A stretch of 64,000 bases of DNA from Paenacidovorax monticola. Lineage in GTDB: Bacteria; Pseudomonadota; Gammaproteobacteria; Burkholderiales; Burkholderiaceae_C. The notes below the pieces were generated by a model, which worked only from the letters and a program-made list of their open reading frames with translations, was not told the origin of the DNA and did not search any database. A program made the translations under genes and the position numbers. Where the stretch lies: the NCBI RefSeq assembly GCF_014489595.1, contig NZ_CP060790.1, positions 1,550,001 through 1,614,000 of the forward strand. The letters are read 5' to 3'. This document shows, piece by piece, positions 39,891 through 50,392 of this stretch (within the stretch, counting starts at the first letter, position 1; each line of letters begins with the position of its first letter).

Positions 39891-42162
39891 CGCCTTCGCC
39901 GATCAGCGGCGCGACTTGCGCGCCTTGCCCTGGCCGGACGGCTTGGCCCCCCCTTGCGCTGCACCTCGGGCATGGGCGCCGAGCGCTGCGCGGCCTTGCG
40001 CGCCGCGCGCTTGTCCGACTTCTTGGCCGGTCCGGGCGACGCGCTGGCGTGGGCGCCCCGCTCCTTGGGCGAGCGCGCGAGCAACTCCTCGCCCTCGCGC
40101 ACCAGGCGGAAGTCGATCTTGCGCCCGTCCAGGTCCACACGGCTGACCTGCACACGCACGCGCGTGCCGATCGAGTAGCGGATGCCCGTGCGTTCGCCGC
40201 GCAGCTCCTGGCGCGCCTCGTCGAACTTGAAGTACTCGCCGCCCAGTTCGGTGATGTGCACCAGCCCCTCGACGTACATGGCGTCGAGCGTGACGAAGAT
40301 GCCGAAGCTCGTCGCCGCCGACACCACGCCGCTGTATTCCTCGCCCAGGTGCTCGCGCATGTACTTGCACTTGAGCCAGGCCTCCACATCGCGGCTGGCC
40401 TCGTCGGCGCGGCGCTCGTTGGCGCTGCAGTGCAGGCCCGCGGCCTCCCAGGCCTGCGTCTCGGCCACCGACACGGCACCCGTGGCCTTGAGCACGTTTC
40501 TCGGGCGCTGCCCGGGCTCGCCCACGCGCGCAGCGAGGCGCTTGGACAGCTTGGCATGCGCTTCGCCCGGCGTGGGCAGGGTCGGCAGCTTGTAGCGCGA
40601 ACCGGAGAGGATCGACTTGATCACGCGGTGCACGAGCAGGTCGGGATAGCGGCGGATCGGGCTCGTGAAATGCGTGTAGGCCTCGAACGCCAGGCCGAAG
40701 TGGCCGCTGTTGATGGGCGTGTAGATGGCCTGCTGCATGGAGCGCAGCAGCATGGTGTGGATCTGCTGCGCGTCAGGCCGGTCCTTCGTGGCCTGGGCGA
40801 TGGCCTGGAACTCCGACGGCTTGGGGTTGTCGCTGATCGACATGCCCACGGCCATGGCCTTGAGGTAGTTGCGCAGGATCTCCTGCTTTTCTGGCGTGGG
40901 GCCTTCGTGCACGCGGTACAGGCCGGGCTGGCCGCCCTGGGCGATGAAGTCGGCGCTGCACACATTGGCGGCCAGCATGGCCTCCTCGATGAGCTTGTGC
41001 GCATCGTTGCGCGTGCGCGGCACGATCTTCTCGATACGGCCGTTCTCGTCGCAGACGATCTGCGTCTCGGTGGTCTCGAAGTCCACAGCGCCGCGCTGCT
41101 GGCGCGCGGCGAGCAGCGCGCGGTACACGTCGTGGAGGTTGATGAGGTCCTTCACGCGCTCCTTGCGGCGCGCGGCCTCGGGGCCGCGCGTGTTGGCCAG
41201 GATGGCCGCCACCTCGGTGTAAGTGAAGCGCGCGTGGCTGTGCATCACGGCCGGGTAGAACTGGTAGGCATGCACCTCGCCCTTGGCCGTGACCATCATG
41301 TCGCAGACCATGCACAGGCGGTCCACGTCGGGGTTGAGCGAGCACAGGCCGTTGCTGAGCTTCTCGGGCAGCATGGGGATCACGCGGCGCGGAAAGTACA
41401 CGCTGGTCGCGCGGTCGTAGGCATCCACGTCGATGGGATTGCCCGTCTGCACGTAGTGGCTCACGTCGGCGATCGCCACGAGCAGGCGCCAGCCCTTGGC
41501 GCGGCCCACCTTGGCGGGCTCACAATACACGGCATCGTCGAAGTCGCGCGCGTCCTCGCCGTCGATGGTGACGAGCGGCACGTCGGTGAGATCGACGCGG
41601 CGGCGCTTGTCCTGCGCGCGCACCTTGTCGGGCAGGCCCTTGGCCTCGTTCAGGCAGTCCTCGGAGAACTCGTGCGGCACGCCGTATTTGCGCACCGCGA
41701 TCTCGATCTCCATGCCGGGATCGTCCACCTCGCCCAGCACCTCGGTGATGCGGCCCACGGGCTGGCCGAACAGCGCGGGCGGCTCGGTGAGCTCCACCAC
41801 CACGACCTGGCCCGTCTTGGCCACGCCCGTGGCGCCCTTGGGAATCAGCACGTCCTGGCCGTAGCGCTTGTCCTCGGGGGCCACGAGCCACACGCCGCTC
41901 TCCTGCAGCAGCCGGCCGATGATGGGCTGGGGCGGGCGCTCGACGATCTCGACCACGCGGCCCTCGGGCCGTCCGCGCCGGTCCTGGCGCACGATGCGCA
42001 CGCGCACGCGGTCCTTGTGCAGCACGGCGCGCATTTCATTGGGGGGAGGTAGATGTCGCCCTCGCCATCGTCGCGCACGACGAAGCCATGTCCGTCGCGG
42101 TGCCCCTGCACGCTGCCTTCAATTTCGTCCGTCGGATGCGCGGACTGCGCGCCGGGGTTCAT
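39887..42162 (-). CDS. rnr: Ribonuclease R (one apparent one-base deletion near the N-terminus)
   Basis: Processive 3'-5' exoribonuclease of the RNB family. Order: cold-shock/OB domains at the N-terminus, the RNB catalytic domain with IDGEDARDFDDAVYCE and SNGLCSLNPDVDRLCMV, then a C-terminal S1 domain (YSGVVSAATSFGIFVTLDAMYVEGLVHI) and a K/R-rich tail. As given, the first about 43 residues (from ATG 42162, MNPGAQSAHPTDEIEG) are out of frame; one added base in six G (42041-42046) joins IYLPP to NEMRAVLHKD and yields 758 residues. It is divergent from tRNA-Leu, with only 34 bp between the start and the tRNA gene. Confidence 0.95.
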
Positions 42163-42170
42163 TTTTTTGA

Positions 42171-42178
42171 TATACAAT
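42171..42178 (+). promoter_or_regulatory. -10 element of the first tRNA-Leu gene
   Basis: TATACAAT contains TACAAT (42173-42178), 18 nt before the tRNA 5' end; the second tRNA copy has TATAAT at the identical distance. It sits directly against the rnr ATG on the other strand, so the two promoters must overlap. Confidence 0.6.
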
Positions 42179-42196
42179 CTGAGTCTTTCCTGAAAT

Positions 42197-42281
<85 letters not shown>

Positions 42282-42320
42282 AGTTTAACGAGAACCTGTG
42301 AAGGTTTTCGCAATTGAAGA

Positions 42321-42350
42321 GCCGCTGCACCGTCAGCGGCTTTTTTATTT
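42321..42350 (+). terminator. Intrinsic terminator of the first tRNA-Leu
   Basis: GCCGCTG (42321-42327) and CAGCGGC (42334-42340) form a 7-bp stem with a six-base loop, followed by TTTTTTATTT. It lies 40 bp after the tRNA. Confidence 0.85.
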
Positions 42351-42435
42351 TCCACGGCCCCCGCGCCGCATGCACGAGAACGGCACGGGGAACAAAAAAC
42401 TTTGCATCGAGGCTCGGGACCTCGAAAATTTGCTC

Positions 42436-42441
42436 TATAAT
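42436..42441 (+). promoter_or_regulatory. -10 element of the second tRNA-Leu gene
   Basis: A perfect TATAAT, 18 nt before the tRNA 5' end. The leader TTTGAATCTTTCCTGAGATG matches that of the first copy almost base for base. No clear -35 hexamer is visible. Confidence 0.7.
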
Positions 42442-42459
42442 TTGAATCTTTCCTGAGAT

Positions 42460-42544
<85 letters not shown>

Positions 42545-42552
42545 AAAGATTC

Positions 42553-42587
42553 AAAAGCCGTTGTACACACAACGGCTTTTTTGTTTT
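42553..42587 (+). terminator. Intrinsic terminator of the second tRNA-Leu
   Basis: AAAAGCCGTTGT (42553-42564) and ACAACGGCTTTT (42569-42580) form a perfect 12-bp stem with an ACAC loop, followed by TTGTTTT. The A-side makes it potentially bidirectional, serving the GNAT gene on the minus strand too. Confidence 0.87.
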
Positions 42588-42641
42588 CCGGCCTCGTGGT
42601 GGAGCCTTCGGACACACGGCGCATGCGCCGCGCCACATGCC

Positions 42642-43094
42642 TCACTGGTCTGGAATGAGGCGCTTGCCCAGGCTCAGCGCCTCGTCCTGTGCGTAGCCCA
42701 GGCGCCCGTAGAAATCCACCACCTGCAGATTGCTGGTCCGCACCAGCACATTGAGCTTGGGACAGCCCAGGCCCAGCAGGCGCTCCTCCACCGCCGCCAT
42801 CAGCGCGCGGCCAATCCCCCGGCCCTTGAGCTCCGGCGCGACCGCCAGGTAGTACACCGAGCCCCGGTGCCCGTCGTAGCCCGCCATGGCCGTCCCCACC
42901 AGCCGTGGCGGCGCATCGCCCAGCCCGGGCAGGCAGGCCACCAGGAACAGCTCGGGCTGCACCAGGCGCTTGCGCGCGATGTCCTTGTGGGGATCGTTCC
43001 AGGGGCGCAGCAGGCCGCAAGCCCGCCACAGCGCGACCGCGGCCGCCTGGTCGGCGGCCGCGAATGCGCGGATCTCCAGCCCCTCGGACGCCAT
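42642..43094 (-). CDS. GNAT-family acetyltransferase (YpeA/RimI-like)
   Basis: A 150-residue single GNAT domain. Motif A is YYLAVAPELKGRGIGRALMAAVEERLLGLG with the R-G-I-G-R pyrophosphate loop at about residues 92-97, and motif B is LNVLVRTSNLQVVDFYGRLGY. The N-terminal IRAFAAADQAAAVALWRACGLLRPWNDP segment is typical of YpeA-type enzymes. The target (small molecule or protein N-terminus) is unknown. Twelve bp after the DUF349 gene on the same strand, so probably co-transcribed. Confidence 0.85.
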   Translation of the reverse strand: MASEGLEIRAFAAADQAAAVALWRACGLLRPWNDPHKDIARKRLVQPELFLVACLPGLGDAPPRLVGTAMAGYDGHRGSVYYLAVAPELKGRGIGRALMAAVEERLLGLGCPKLNVLVRTSNLQVVDFYGRLGYAQDEALSLGKRLIPDQ

Positions 43095-43106
43095 GGGCCG
43101 CGCCGC

Positions 43107-45759
43107 TTACTTGCGCAGCAGGGCCTTGAGCACGTTCTGCAGGCGGCGTGCGCTCGCCGCATCGCTGGCGCTGGCCAGCACGCGCGCCGCATCCTGCCCC
43201 CAGGTCTGCGCGGGCGCGGGTTCATTGCGGCGCGTGAGCAGCTGCAGCTGCAGCGCGCGGCGCGCCGCCAACTGGTCGGCGGGGTGGGCACCTCGGCCGC
43301 CATCTCCAGGCGCAGCAGCGCCTCGGCCGCATCGCCCGACGGCGCTGCGGACAGGGCCTGCACCCAGGCGCCGCGCACGGGCGCGGTCACGCGGCCGCCT
43401 AGCTCCTGCGCGCTGGGCAGTTGGGCGGCATCGCGCTTCTCCCAGGCCGAGAGCAGCTGCGTGAGCGCCTCGCCATGGGCCTGCGCCGCGAGCTTCTTGA
43501 GCGCCAGCTGCGCATGCTCCATGGCATCGCGCTGCGCACGGAAGGCGGCATCGCCCAGACGGGGGCCACGGTCCTCGCGCACCGGGCGGTCGCCAAAGCG
43601 GCTGCCACGGTCACCGCGCTCGCCCATGCGACCCTCGCCGCGCGCAGGACGCGCATCCCTGCGCTCGCCCGGACGGCCGGGCCGGCCCGGCGCAGCGGGC
43701 GCATCGCGCTTCATGCCCGGACGGTCGTCGCCGCGCACCGCCACCACGGGGCGGGCCGCTGGCTTGGGCGCGGGTGCGGCTTGCTCGGCAGGCACATCGG
43801 CCGCTTCGCCTTCGGTAGCAGCCTGCGCAGGGTCCACGGGCGCTTGCTCGGCCTTGGACTCGGATGCCGCCGCAGCGGCCTCCGCCTGGCCACGCAGGGC
43901 CGCCTCCAGGGCCTGCAAGGCCTCGCGGATCTGCTGCGCATCGCCGCTGGCGTTCGCCGCCTCCACGGCCTTCGAGGCATCGAGCACCACGCGGTCGCGC
44001 GCGCTCAGCTCGGCCGTGGCACGCTCGCGCTCGGACGACTTGCGGTTGAATGCTTCATCGATGGGCTTGCGGAAGGCATCCCAGAGCTTCTGTTCGTGCT
44101 TGCGGTCCAGCGGCACGGCCTGGGCCTCGGCCTGCCAGCGCTGCTGCAGGGCCTTCACGGCGTCGATACGCAGCGACGGCGCGGCGCCCAGGGCCACAGC
44201 CTCGTCGATCATGGCGTGCCGGCGTGCCAGGCTGTCCTTCTGCGCGGCTTCGAGCGGCGCAGCCGCCAGGGCGATGGCTTGCTTCCACAAGGGCTGCAGC
44301 TCGGCAAACACCTTTTCGCCCACATGGCCGCCTTCGCGCCAGCGGTCGGCGAACTGGTGCAGCGCGCGGTTGACGCCCTTCCAGTCCTTGGTATCGGCCT
44401 GGGCGGCAGCCCAGGTCTTCACTTCCTCGATCAAGGCCAGGCGCGTGGCCTTGTGCTCCGCAGCCTCGGCGCGGATCTTGTCGAGCCAGGCCTCGACCAC
44501 CTTGTGCGCAGCGTTGCAGGCCTCGTCGAACTTCTTCCACAGCGCGTGGTTGGCCGGACCACCCTGGTCCGCCAGCTTCCACTGCTCGCGCAGCTGGCGC
44601 AGCGACTCCTGCATCTTGCGCCCGCCCAGGGCCTGCCCGTCGGGGCGCTGCAGCAGGGCCTCTGCCTTGGCCAGCAGTTCTTCGCGCACCTGGTCGGCGC
44701 TCCAGCGCTGCCAGCCTTCGAGCTCGCCCGCGGCCACCAGGGCCTGGTGCACCTGCTGTTCGAGCGCGGCATCAATGTGCCGGCCATTCACCTTGAGCAC
44801 GGCGCGCAGTGCCGCGGCGGCGCCCATGCTGGCTTTGCCATGGCCTTCGGCGGTTTCCTGCTCAAGCTTGACCAGCGCCTCGCGCACGGCCTGCTGGGCC
44901 TTCTCGACCACTTCGGGGTCGACCTTGGGCTTGGGCGCACGGGCCGGCTTGGCCGCCGCAGCGGCGGCTGCCTCGGTGGGCAGGCCACGGGCCGCGCGCA
45001 ACTCGTCGGCCCACACGGGCACGGGCGGCAGGGGCGCGTTCGCGTCCGCCGCGGCGGCAGCCGTCAGCGACAGCGCCGACTGGAATGCCTCCCACACCAC
45101 CAGCAACTGCGTCCGCGACGCGTCGAGCAGCGGGGGAAAGCGGGCCTCGACGCTGGCCCAGCTGGCGTCGCCCGTCAGTTCCAAGGCCTGCTCCTGCCAG
45201 CGGCCCACGTCGGTCCGCAGCACCTCGAGCGCGGCCTGGGCGTCGCTCCAGGGCTTGGTGGAGAGCACTTCGATGCGCTGGGCCAGCAGCACGGCGGCCT
45301 CGCGCTGCACCTGCACGCGGTGCTGCAGGTCCTCGATCACCTTCACGCGCTCGGCCAGCTGGGTCTTGAAGGCCGCCAGGGGCTCGCGCGACAGCGGCGC
45401 GCCGGCCTTGGCCGCATCGCGCTGCCAGGCCAGGGCGTCGGCAATGTTGAGCCGGGCCGCGCCCAGCAGGGCCTGGGCCTTCTCGGCCCATTCGGCCGCG
45501 ATGGCCTCCTGGCCCTTGGCGCGGCGGATCTCGTCGAGGCGTTCGCGCACGGCGCGGGCAGCCCCCTTGTCGCGTGCGCTGAGCTCCTTGAACACTTCCT
45601 GCAGCTGCTCGGGCGCGGGCTGGGTGGCCAGCCAGTCGCGGATGCGTGCCGCCCGCTCACCCGACGTGGCCGCCGAGAAGGCGCCGCCGGTCAGCGCATC
45701 GAGCGGATGCGGCTCGGGGTCTTGGCCGGGGCCGGGTTCACTTCAGGTGCGTCGGACAT
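43107..45759 (-). CDS. DUF349-repeat protein (two apparent one-base deletions)
   Basis: A large cytoplasmic protein, mostly helical, with several DUF349 repeats recognisable by conserved Trp and Lys-Phe-Asp patterns (for example LREQWKLADQG then ALWKKFDEACNAAHK, and QRWQAEAQAVPLDRKHEQKLWDAFRK). A Gly/Arg/Asp-rich disordered stretch (around GDDRPGMKRDAP to GDRPVREDRG) precedes the C-terminal helical part. The frame is broken at four G 45716-45719 near the N-terminus and at four G 43281-43284 near the C-terminus. One added base each gives 884 residues from ATG 45759 to TAA 43107-43109 (ending KALLRK). Function unknown; E. coli DUF349 proteins are little characterised. Confidence 0.82.
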
Positions 45760-45829
45760 TTTGCTGCGAGAGGAAAAAGGGAACATGGATGATTCAAATG
45801 GGAGCGACCCGACGCCGCACAAGGAGGCT

Positions 45830-45893
45830 CGGGGGCACGAAGTCCCCCGGCAGCGCCGCTGGCGCCACTGGAGGCGAAAACATTATTTTCGCC
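45830..45893. repeat. Stacked hairpins between the DUF748 and DUF349 genes
   Basis: CGGGGG (45830-45835)/CCCCCG (45844-45849) form one stem and GGCGAAAA (45873-45880)/TTTTCGCC (45886-45893) a second with loop CATTA; a GGCGCC core lies between. Downstream of the DUF748 stop on the minus strand, they probably end or insulate that transcript. The rest of the gap 45760-45931 shows no gene. Confidence 0.5.
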
Positions 45894-45931
45894 GGGATTT
45901 GGGCCAATGCCCACAGGGCCCGGTCAAGGCC

Positions 45932-48900
45932 TCATTGCGTGGCCAGGGTGAGCTGTGCCCGGGCTTCCAGCCGGCGTCGGAAGGATTGATTTTCACCGCA
46001 CCGAGGAAGAGCCTCTCCAGCGGTACCTTGTGCGTGGCCAGATAGTCGCGCACGGCCACGCCGCGCGCCACGGCCAGCTCCCGCATGGCGTCGTCGGGCA
46101 CGGCGATGCTGGCCAGCAGCAGCGACTCCATCTCCGCCTGCGGCAGGTCCTTGGCCATGCCCACGAAGTTGCGCGGCTTGGGGATGTCGGCGCGGCGGTA
46201 TACCTCCTTGAGCAGGGCTGGCGCCTCGTCGGCGGTCACGGGCGCCACGTCGGCTGCAGCCTGGCCGGAGCGGACCGAGGCGCGGCGCTTCTGCGCCAGC
46301 AGCAGGTTCTGCAGCTGCGCCTTCTTCCAGCCGTCGCGCTCGCTGTCCAGGCTCGCCTCGCCCACCACGGTCATCTTGAGGGCCGGGCGGTCGGTCAGCG
46401 CCTGGGCCACCTTGTCCAGCCCCTTGCGGGCCTCGTCGTCGAGCTGGGCGCTGCCCGGGGCGAAGGCCACGGCGCTCAGGTCGTCCGAGCCGCCGAAGGC
46501 CCCCGCCAGCAGCGAGAACGGCGCCGTCACGGCCTTCATGATGAGGTTGCCGATGATCTTGAAGATCACCGGGGCCAGCCGGAACTCGGGGTCATTGAGC
46601 GAACCGCTGATGGGCAGGTCCAGGTCGATCACGCCGTTGCGGTCGGCCAGCAGCGCCACGGCCAGGCGCACGGGCAGGCTTGCGGGCGCGCCCTGCACCG
46701 GCTCGCCGAACGTGAGTTGGTTCAGCACCAGCTTGTTGCGGGCCGTGAGCTGGCCGTCGGGCTGCACCTTGTAGGCCACGTCCATGCTGAGCTTGCCGCG
46801 CTCGATGCCGTGGCCCGCGTACTTGATCGTGTATGGCGACAGCGGCGGCAGCTCCAGGTCGCGCATGCGGGCTTCGATGTCCAGCGCCAGGGGCTGCACC
46901 AGCGGATTGAGCTTGCCCGTGATCTCCAGCGACGCCGTGCCCTCTGCGCGGCCGCGCAGCTCCAGGTCCGCCATGGCGGGGGCCGTGTCGCCACCGGCCG
47001 CCACCGATGAGAAGGCGCTGAGGCGCCCGTTCAGCTCGCTCAGGTCGGCCGAGTAGTTGGGCTTGATGAAATAGTCGGAGAAGCGCACCGTCCCCCCCGT
47101 GAGAGAGACCGGGCCGAAGCGCACCACGGGCGCGGAGCCCGCCACCTGCTGCGGCGCAGCAGCGGCAGGCGCTGGCACCGACGCGGCCGGGGTCGAGGCC
47201 GCAGGCGCCGTAGCCACCTGCCCTGCGGGCGCGGGGGCCTGCTTCACCAGGTCCTGCAAATTGATGCGCCCGTTTTCCTGCACGATCACCCGCGCGAAGA
47301 AGTCGTTCAGCGAAGTCTCTCGCACATCCACCTGGGTGGGGCGCCCGGGCGCCAGTGCGACATCGATCCCGCGCAGCCCCAAGGACTTCCAGTTCAGCAG
47401 GTCATCCTGCAGAGCCAGCCCCTGCGGCGCGGCGGCGGACTGCGCGCCCGTGGGGCTGGCCAGCAGCGACGAGCGCGCTCGCAGGTCGTCGAGCGATGCA
47501 TCGCCCTGCACACGCACCGTCGGACCCGCAGCAGCCTGGGCAAACTGCACCATCCCCTTGAAGCTGCCGTCGGCCCGCAGCACGCGCACGTTGAGTGCGT
47601 CGGCCACATAGGGCTCAAAGGCGTGCAGCGGCAACTGGGTCGCGAGCACCTTGCCCTGGGCGCTCAACGGCACGAGCCCCACGGTGCCGTCGTACTCCAG
47701 CCTCCCGGGCTCGGTCCGGCCCGTTCCGACCCGTGCGGACACCACCAGGCGCGAAGGCTTGGCCGGCTGGGTGGCCAGCGGCGCGAAGTCGTCCAACCGC
47801 AGGCTCAGGCTGGACACGCTCAAGGCCACAGGCGTGGCCGGCTGGGCGTCGCGCAGCGCCACGGCGCCGCCATCCACCTCCACGCGCCCCAGCTGGACGG
47901 ACCAGGGCGCCTCGGGCTGGCGGCGCTCCGCCGCCGGGGCTGCGGCCGGAGCCGGGGCTGCCGCGTTCATCCAGTGCTCGGCCATCCAGCGGCCGTCCTT
48001 CTCGCGCGCCACCATGGCGCGGGGCTGGGTCACGGCCAGACGCCCCACGCCCACGGCACGCCGCTGCAGGTCCAGGCGCGTGTTCTCCACCCGCAGCGAC
48101 TTGATTTCCGCCAGGCTGTTCTTGCCGCGCATGGCAATGCCGGGCAGACCGGAGCCCACGCAAGCCCCCTTGGGCGGGCACGTGAGCGCCATGTCGTCCA
48201 GCGACAACTGCGCCAGTTGCGCCACCACGGCCGGACCGTTCCATGCCAGGCCCAAGTCCGCATCCACCCGCCCTTCCAGGCGCGGCGACAGTTGCTCGGC
48301 CAGGTAGGGAGCGGCCCATTCCAGCGACAGGCCGCGCAGCGATGTGGCCACCGTGGCCATGCGGTCGCTGGCCTCGCCCTGGAAACGGATCTGCGCAGGG
48401 GCGGGCTTGTCACGGTCGCCCGCCAATTGCACCTGGCCCGAGAACTGCAACGGCTTGGCAAACGGCACGGCAATGGCCGATGCATGCAGATCCAGCCCCT
48501 TGAGCGCCAGCCGTGCGCCTCCGGCCACGGCCTCATCCTGCCAGTCGAGCTGGCCGGAACGCACGGCGACCTGTTCCACGGCCACCTGCCAGCCCTTCGG
48601 CGCGGCCTGGGGTGCCGGCGCGCTGGCGGGCCGGGCCGGCGCCGCAGCGGCATTCGCCGCAGGTGCCGTCGCCAGGCGGGCCCAGTTGATCTGGCCGTCG
48701 CTGCCCCGCTGCGCCAGCAGCCGGGGGGCGTCGAGCTCCACCGAATCGATGCGCACGCGCTGGGCCAGCGGCTGCAGGTCGGCAATCTTCACCTTGAGCG
48801 ACTCAAAGCCCAGCAGCGCCTGCTGGCGCGGATCGGCCAAGCGCACGCCATGGGCCTGCACGTTGCCGCGCAGGCTGACCGTGGTGGCGGGCTGCTGCTC

Positions 48901-49680
48901 GAACGACAGCATGACATCGACGTCCAGCACGCCCGCCTGCAGGCGCACGGGCAGACTGTCCGGCAGGTACCCCAGGTAAGGCGCCAGGTCGAAGCCTGCC
49001 AGGCGGATGCGCGCATCGGTCTTGCGGCTCTCCAGGAAGGGCGTGGCCTCGGCAGACGAATCGAAGGTGCTGCCGTTGAGCTTGAACGCCAAGTGGGGCT
49101 GGACCTTGACCTCGCGCTTGGATTCCAGGTTGCTCAGGAACGGCACGCTCAGCGCCAGGTCGCGCAGCGCATGGGTGCGCTGGACGGTCTGGTCCTGGAA
49201 ATCCACCGCCCCGCCGCGCAATGCGATGTTGTAGAGCGCGAAGCGCGGCGGATTCGCCGGGGCGGGCTCCTCGGACGGCTTGGAGAAACGGGCCAGCAGG
49301 TCGTCGATGTCGTATTGGCCCGGCCCCACCTGCGCCAGATGGATCACGGGCTCGTCAACCTCCAGGGCGTCCACCACGGGCGCCAGGCGCAGCAGCGACT
49401 GCAGCTCGCCATCTATATAGATGCGCTTGACCGCCAGCTGGGAGCCCTTGCCGTCGGCCGTGGCCACCGCGAGGTCGTGCACGGTCAGTTCCAGGGACCA
49501 GGGCGAGAACTCCACGCGGCCGATGGTGACCTGCCGCCCCAGGGCCTCGCTCGCCAGCTTCTGGCCCTGGCTGCGCAGCAGAGGGGGAACGGCCAGCCAG
49601 CCGATGGCCCACAGCACCAGGATCGCCACCAGCGCCCCAACTGCGCGCCGGACCCATTTATTGTTCTTGAGGGATTGCAT
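45932..49680 (-). CDS. AsmA-like DUF748 membrane-anchored protein with OmpA-like C-terminus (one apparent one-base deletion)
   Basis: About 1249 residues. A single N-terminal transmembrane helix (about residues 12-33) is followed by AsmA-type repeats, with LASEALGRQVTIGRVEFSPWSLELTVHDL being the classical AsmA/DUF748 entry. DUF748 cores recur around residues 600-1100, and an OmpA-like segment (FAPGSAQLDDEARKGLDKVAQAL) is near 1120-1150. Such proteins span the periplasm as lipid-transport-type beta-groove structures. The last 16 codons are shifted; adding one base to GGG at 45961-45963 yields the natural end RAQLTLATQ and TGA at 45932-45934. Preceded by a structured leader with an intrinsic terminator. 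Confidence 0.82.
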
Positions 49681-49765
49681 AGGAAACCCCGACCTCCATC
49701 AGGCTTTGCTTTGTAACGTACCCGGCATTGCACCAGAAATCGGTCCGCCCGGATTGCAACAGGCC

Positions 49766-49813
49766 GTAAAAACGAGAAAGCCCGGTGGAAGGCACACGCC
49801 GACCACCGGGCTT
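49766..49813 (-). terminator. Intrinsic terminator/attenuator upstream of the DUF748 gene
   Basis: AAGCCCGGTGG (49778-49788) and CCACCGGGCTT (49803-49813) form a perfect 11-bp stem with a 14-base loop. In the minus orientation it is followed by TCTCGTTTTTACGG. No protein gene precedes it, so it ends a non-coding or leader transcript about 100 bp before the DUF748 start. Confidence 0.75.
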
Positions 49814-50048
49814 GACGGCTGACACAACGGTCTTTGCCATCGATTGGCGACAAGGGAGATGAAGGTCCCTCGTGGCCAGGAGGCAAGGTATTGCCTCCGG
49901 GGGGGTTGCCTTGAAAGCGCATCCGTCATCGCAAAAGGCACTGAATGCCTTGGCTGCAAGAGGCTTTGCTTCGTCCGGCAGATGCCTGGCTAGTGCAGGC
50001 AGAGATACCTTACCAAAGTTCATCGCCGGGCTCAAATCGGATTCTCAA
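49778..50048 (-). ncRNA. Candidate structured RNA (leader or sRNA), family not recognised
   Basis: This gap has no convincing protein gene but contains a series of strong stems: GGAGGCAA/TTGCCTCC (49879-49886, 49891-49898, GGTA loop), AAGGCA/TGCCTT (49935-49940, 49946-49951), TGCCTG/CAGGCA (49983-49988, 49996-50001), AGGGA/TCCCT (49853-49857, 49866-49870), ending at the intrinsic terminator on the minus strand. A weak promoter-like pair (TTGAGC, 17 bp, TAAGGT) is on the minus strand near 50005-50035. It does not match 6S, tmRNA, RNase P, 4.5S or a c-di-GMP riboswitch as I know them. The extent is approximate. Confidence 0.45.
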
Positions 50049-50131
50049 TGACGGCTGCCGACACGATTGAATTTGCACCCGGCTACGGCCTCCAGTCCCT
50101 CCTCATTACCCCGATTCCTGGGTTTTTGTAC

Positions 50132-50149
50132 ATATTTTCTAGAAAATAT
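50132..50149. promoter_or_regulatory. 18-bp perfect palindrome, candidate operator
   Basis: ATATTTTCTAGAAAATAT is a perfect palindrome in an AT-rich island of an otherwise GC-rich region, about 27 bp upstream of a strong promoter. Likely a binding site for a dimeric transcription factor of unknown identity. A second small inverted repeat (GAAGT/ACTTC, 50188-50199) lies inside the promoter spacer. Confidence 0.55.
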
Positions 50150-50175
50150 TGATCTAAAAAACAGATTTCTTAGTA

Positions 50176-50205
50176 TTGACCATGCATGAAGTGAACTTCT
50201 AGAAT
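50176..50205 (+). promoter_or_regulatory. Sigma-70 promoter of the lytic transglycosylase gene
   Basis: TTGACC (50176-50181), 18-bp spacer, TAGAAT (50200-50205); each hexamer matches the consensus 5 of 6. It predicts a start near 50212 and a leader of about 180 nt. Confidence 0.72.
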
Positions 50206-50210
50206 CCGCC

Positions 50211-50361
50211 AGCCCCAAACAGGGCTAGTAGAAACCCCAGCGCTGCCGAACCCGGCTAAGTCAGTTCGATGCCTCCAGGAGCCCCCCAAGCGGCTCCGCA
50301 CGAACTCGATGGCGTACCAATCCAGGCAAGCCCCGCTCCGGGCGGTCCGACCCAGACCGCC
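50211..50361 (+). promoter_or_regulatory. Structured 5' leader of the transglycosylase mRNA
   Basis: Three perfect stems: AGCCC/GGGCT (50211-50215, 50222-50226); AGTTCG/CGAACT (50263-50268, 50301-50306) enclosing GGAGCC/GGCTCC (50278-50283, 50292-50297); and GGCGGTC/GACCGCC (50341-50347, 50355-50361). The last ends 31 nt before the ATG. I cannot assign it to a known riboswitch class. Confidence 0.5.
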
Positions 50362-50392
50362 GAGAAGGGACCGGCCTCAGAAAGGAAGAGCT

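Noticed and set aside
42561..45989. An 1142-codon plus-strand frame opposite the DUF349 gene
   Set aside because: Ser/Ala/Arg-rich shadow with no domain. It starts inside a tRNA terminator and runs opposite a well-supported gene.
49658..50035. Small minus-strand frames in the gap upstream of the DUF748 gene
   Set aside because: They read through an intrinsic terminator and several hairpins, lack ribosome-binding sites, and show no recognisable domain; a structured RNA is more likely.
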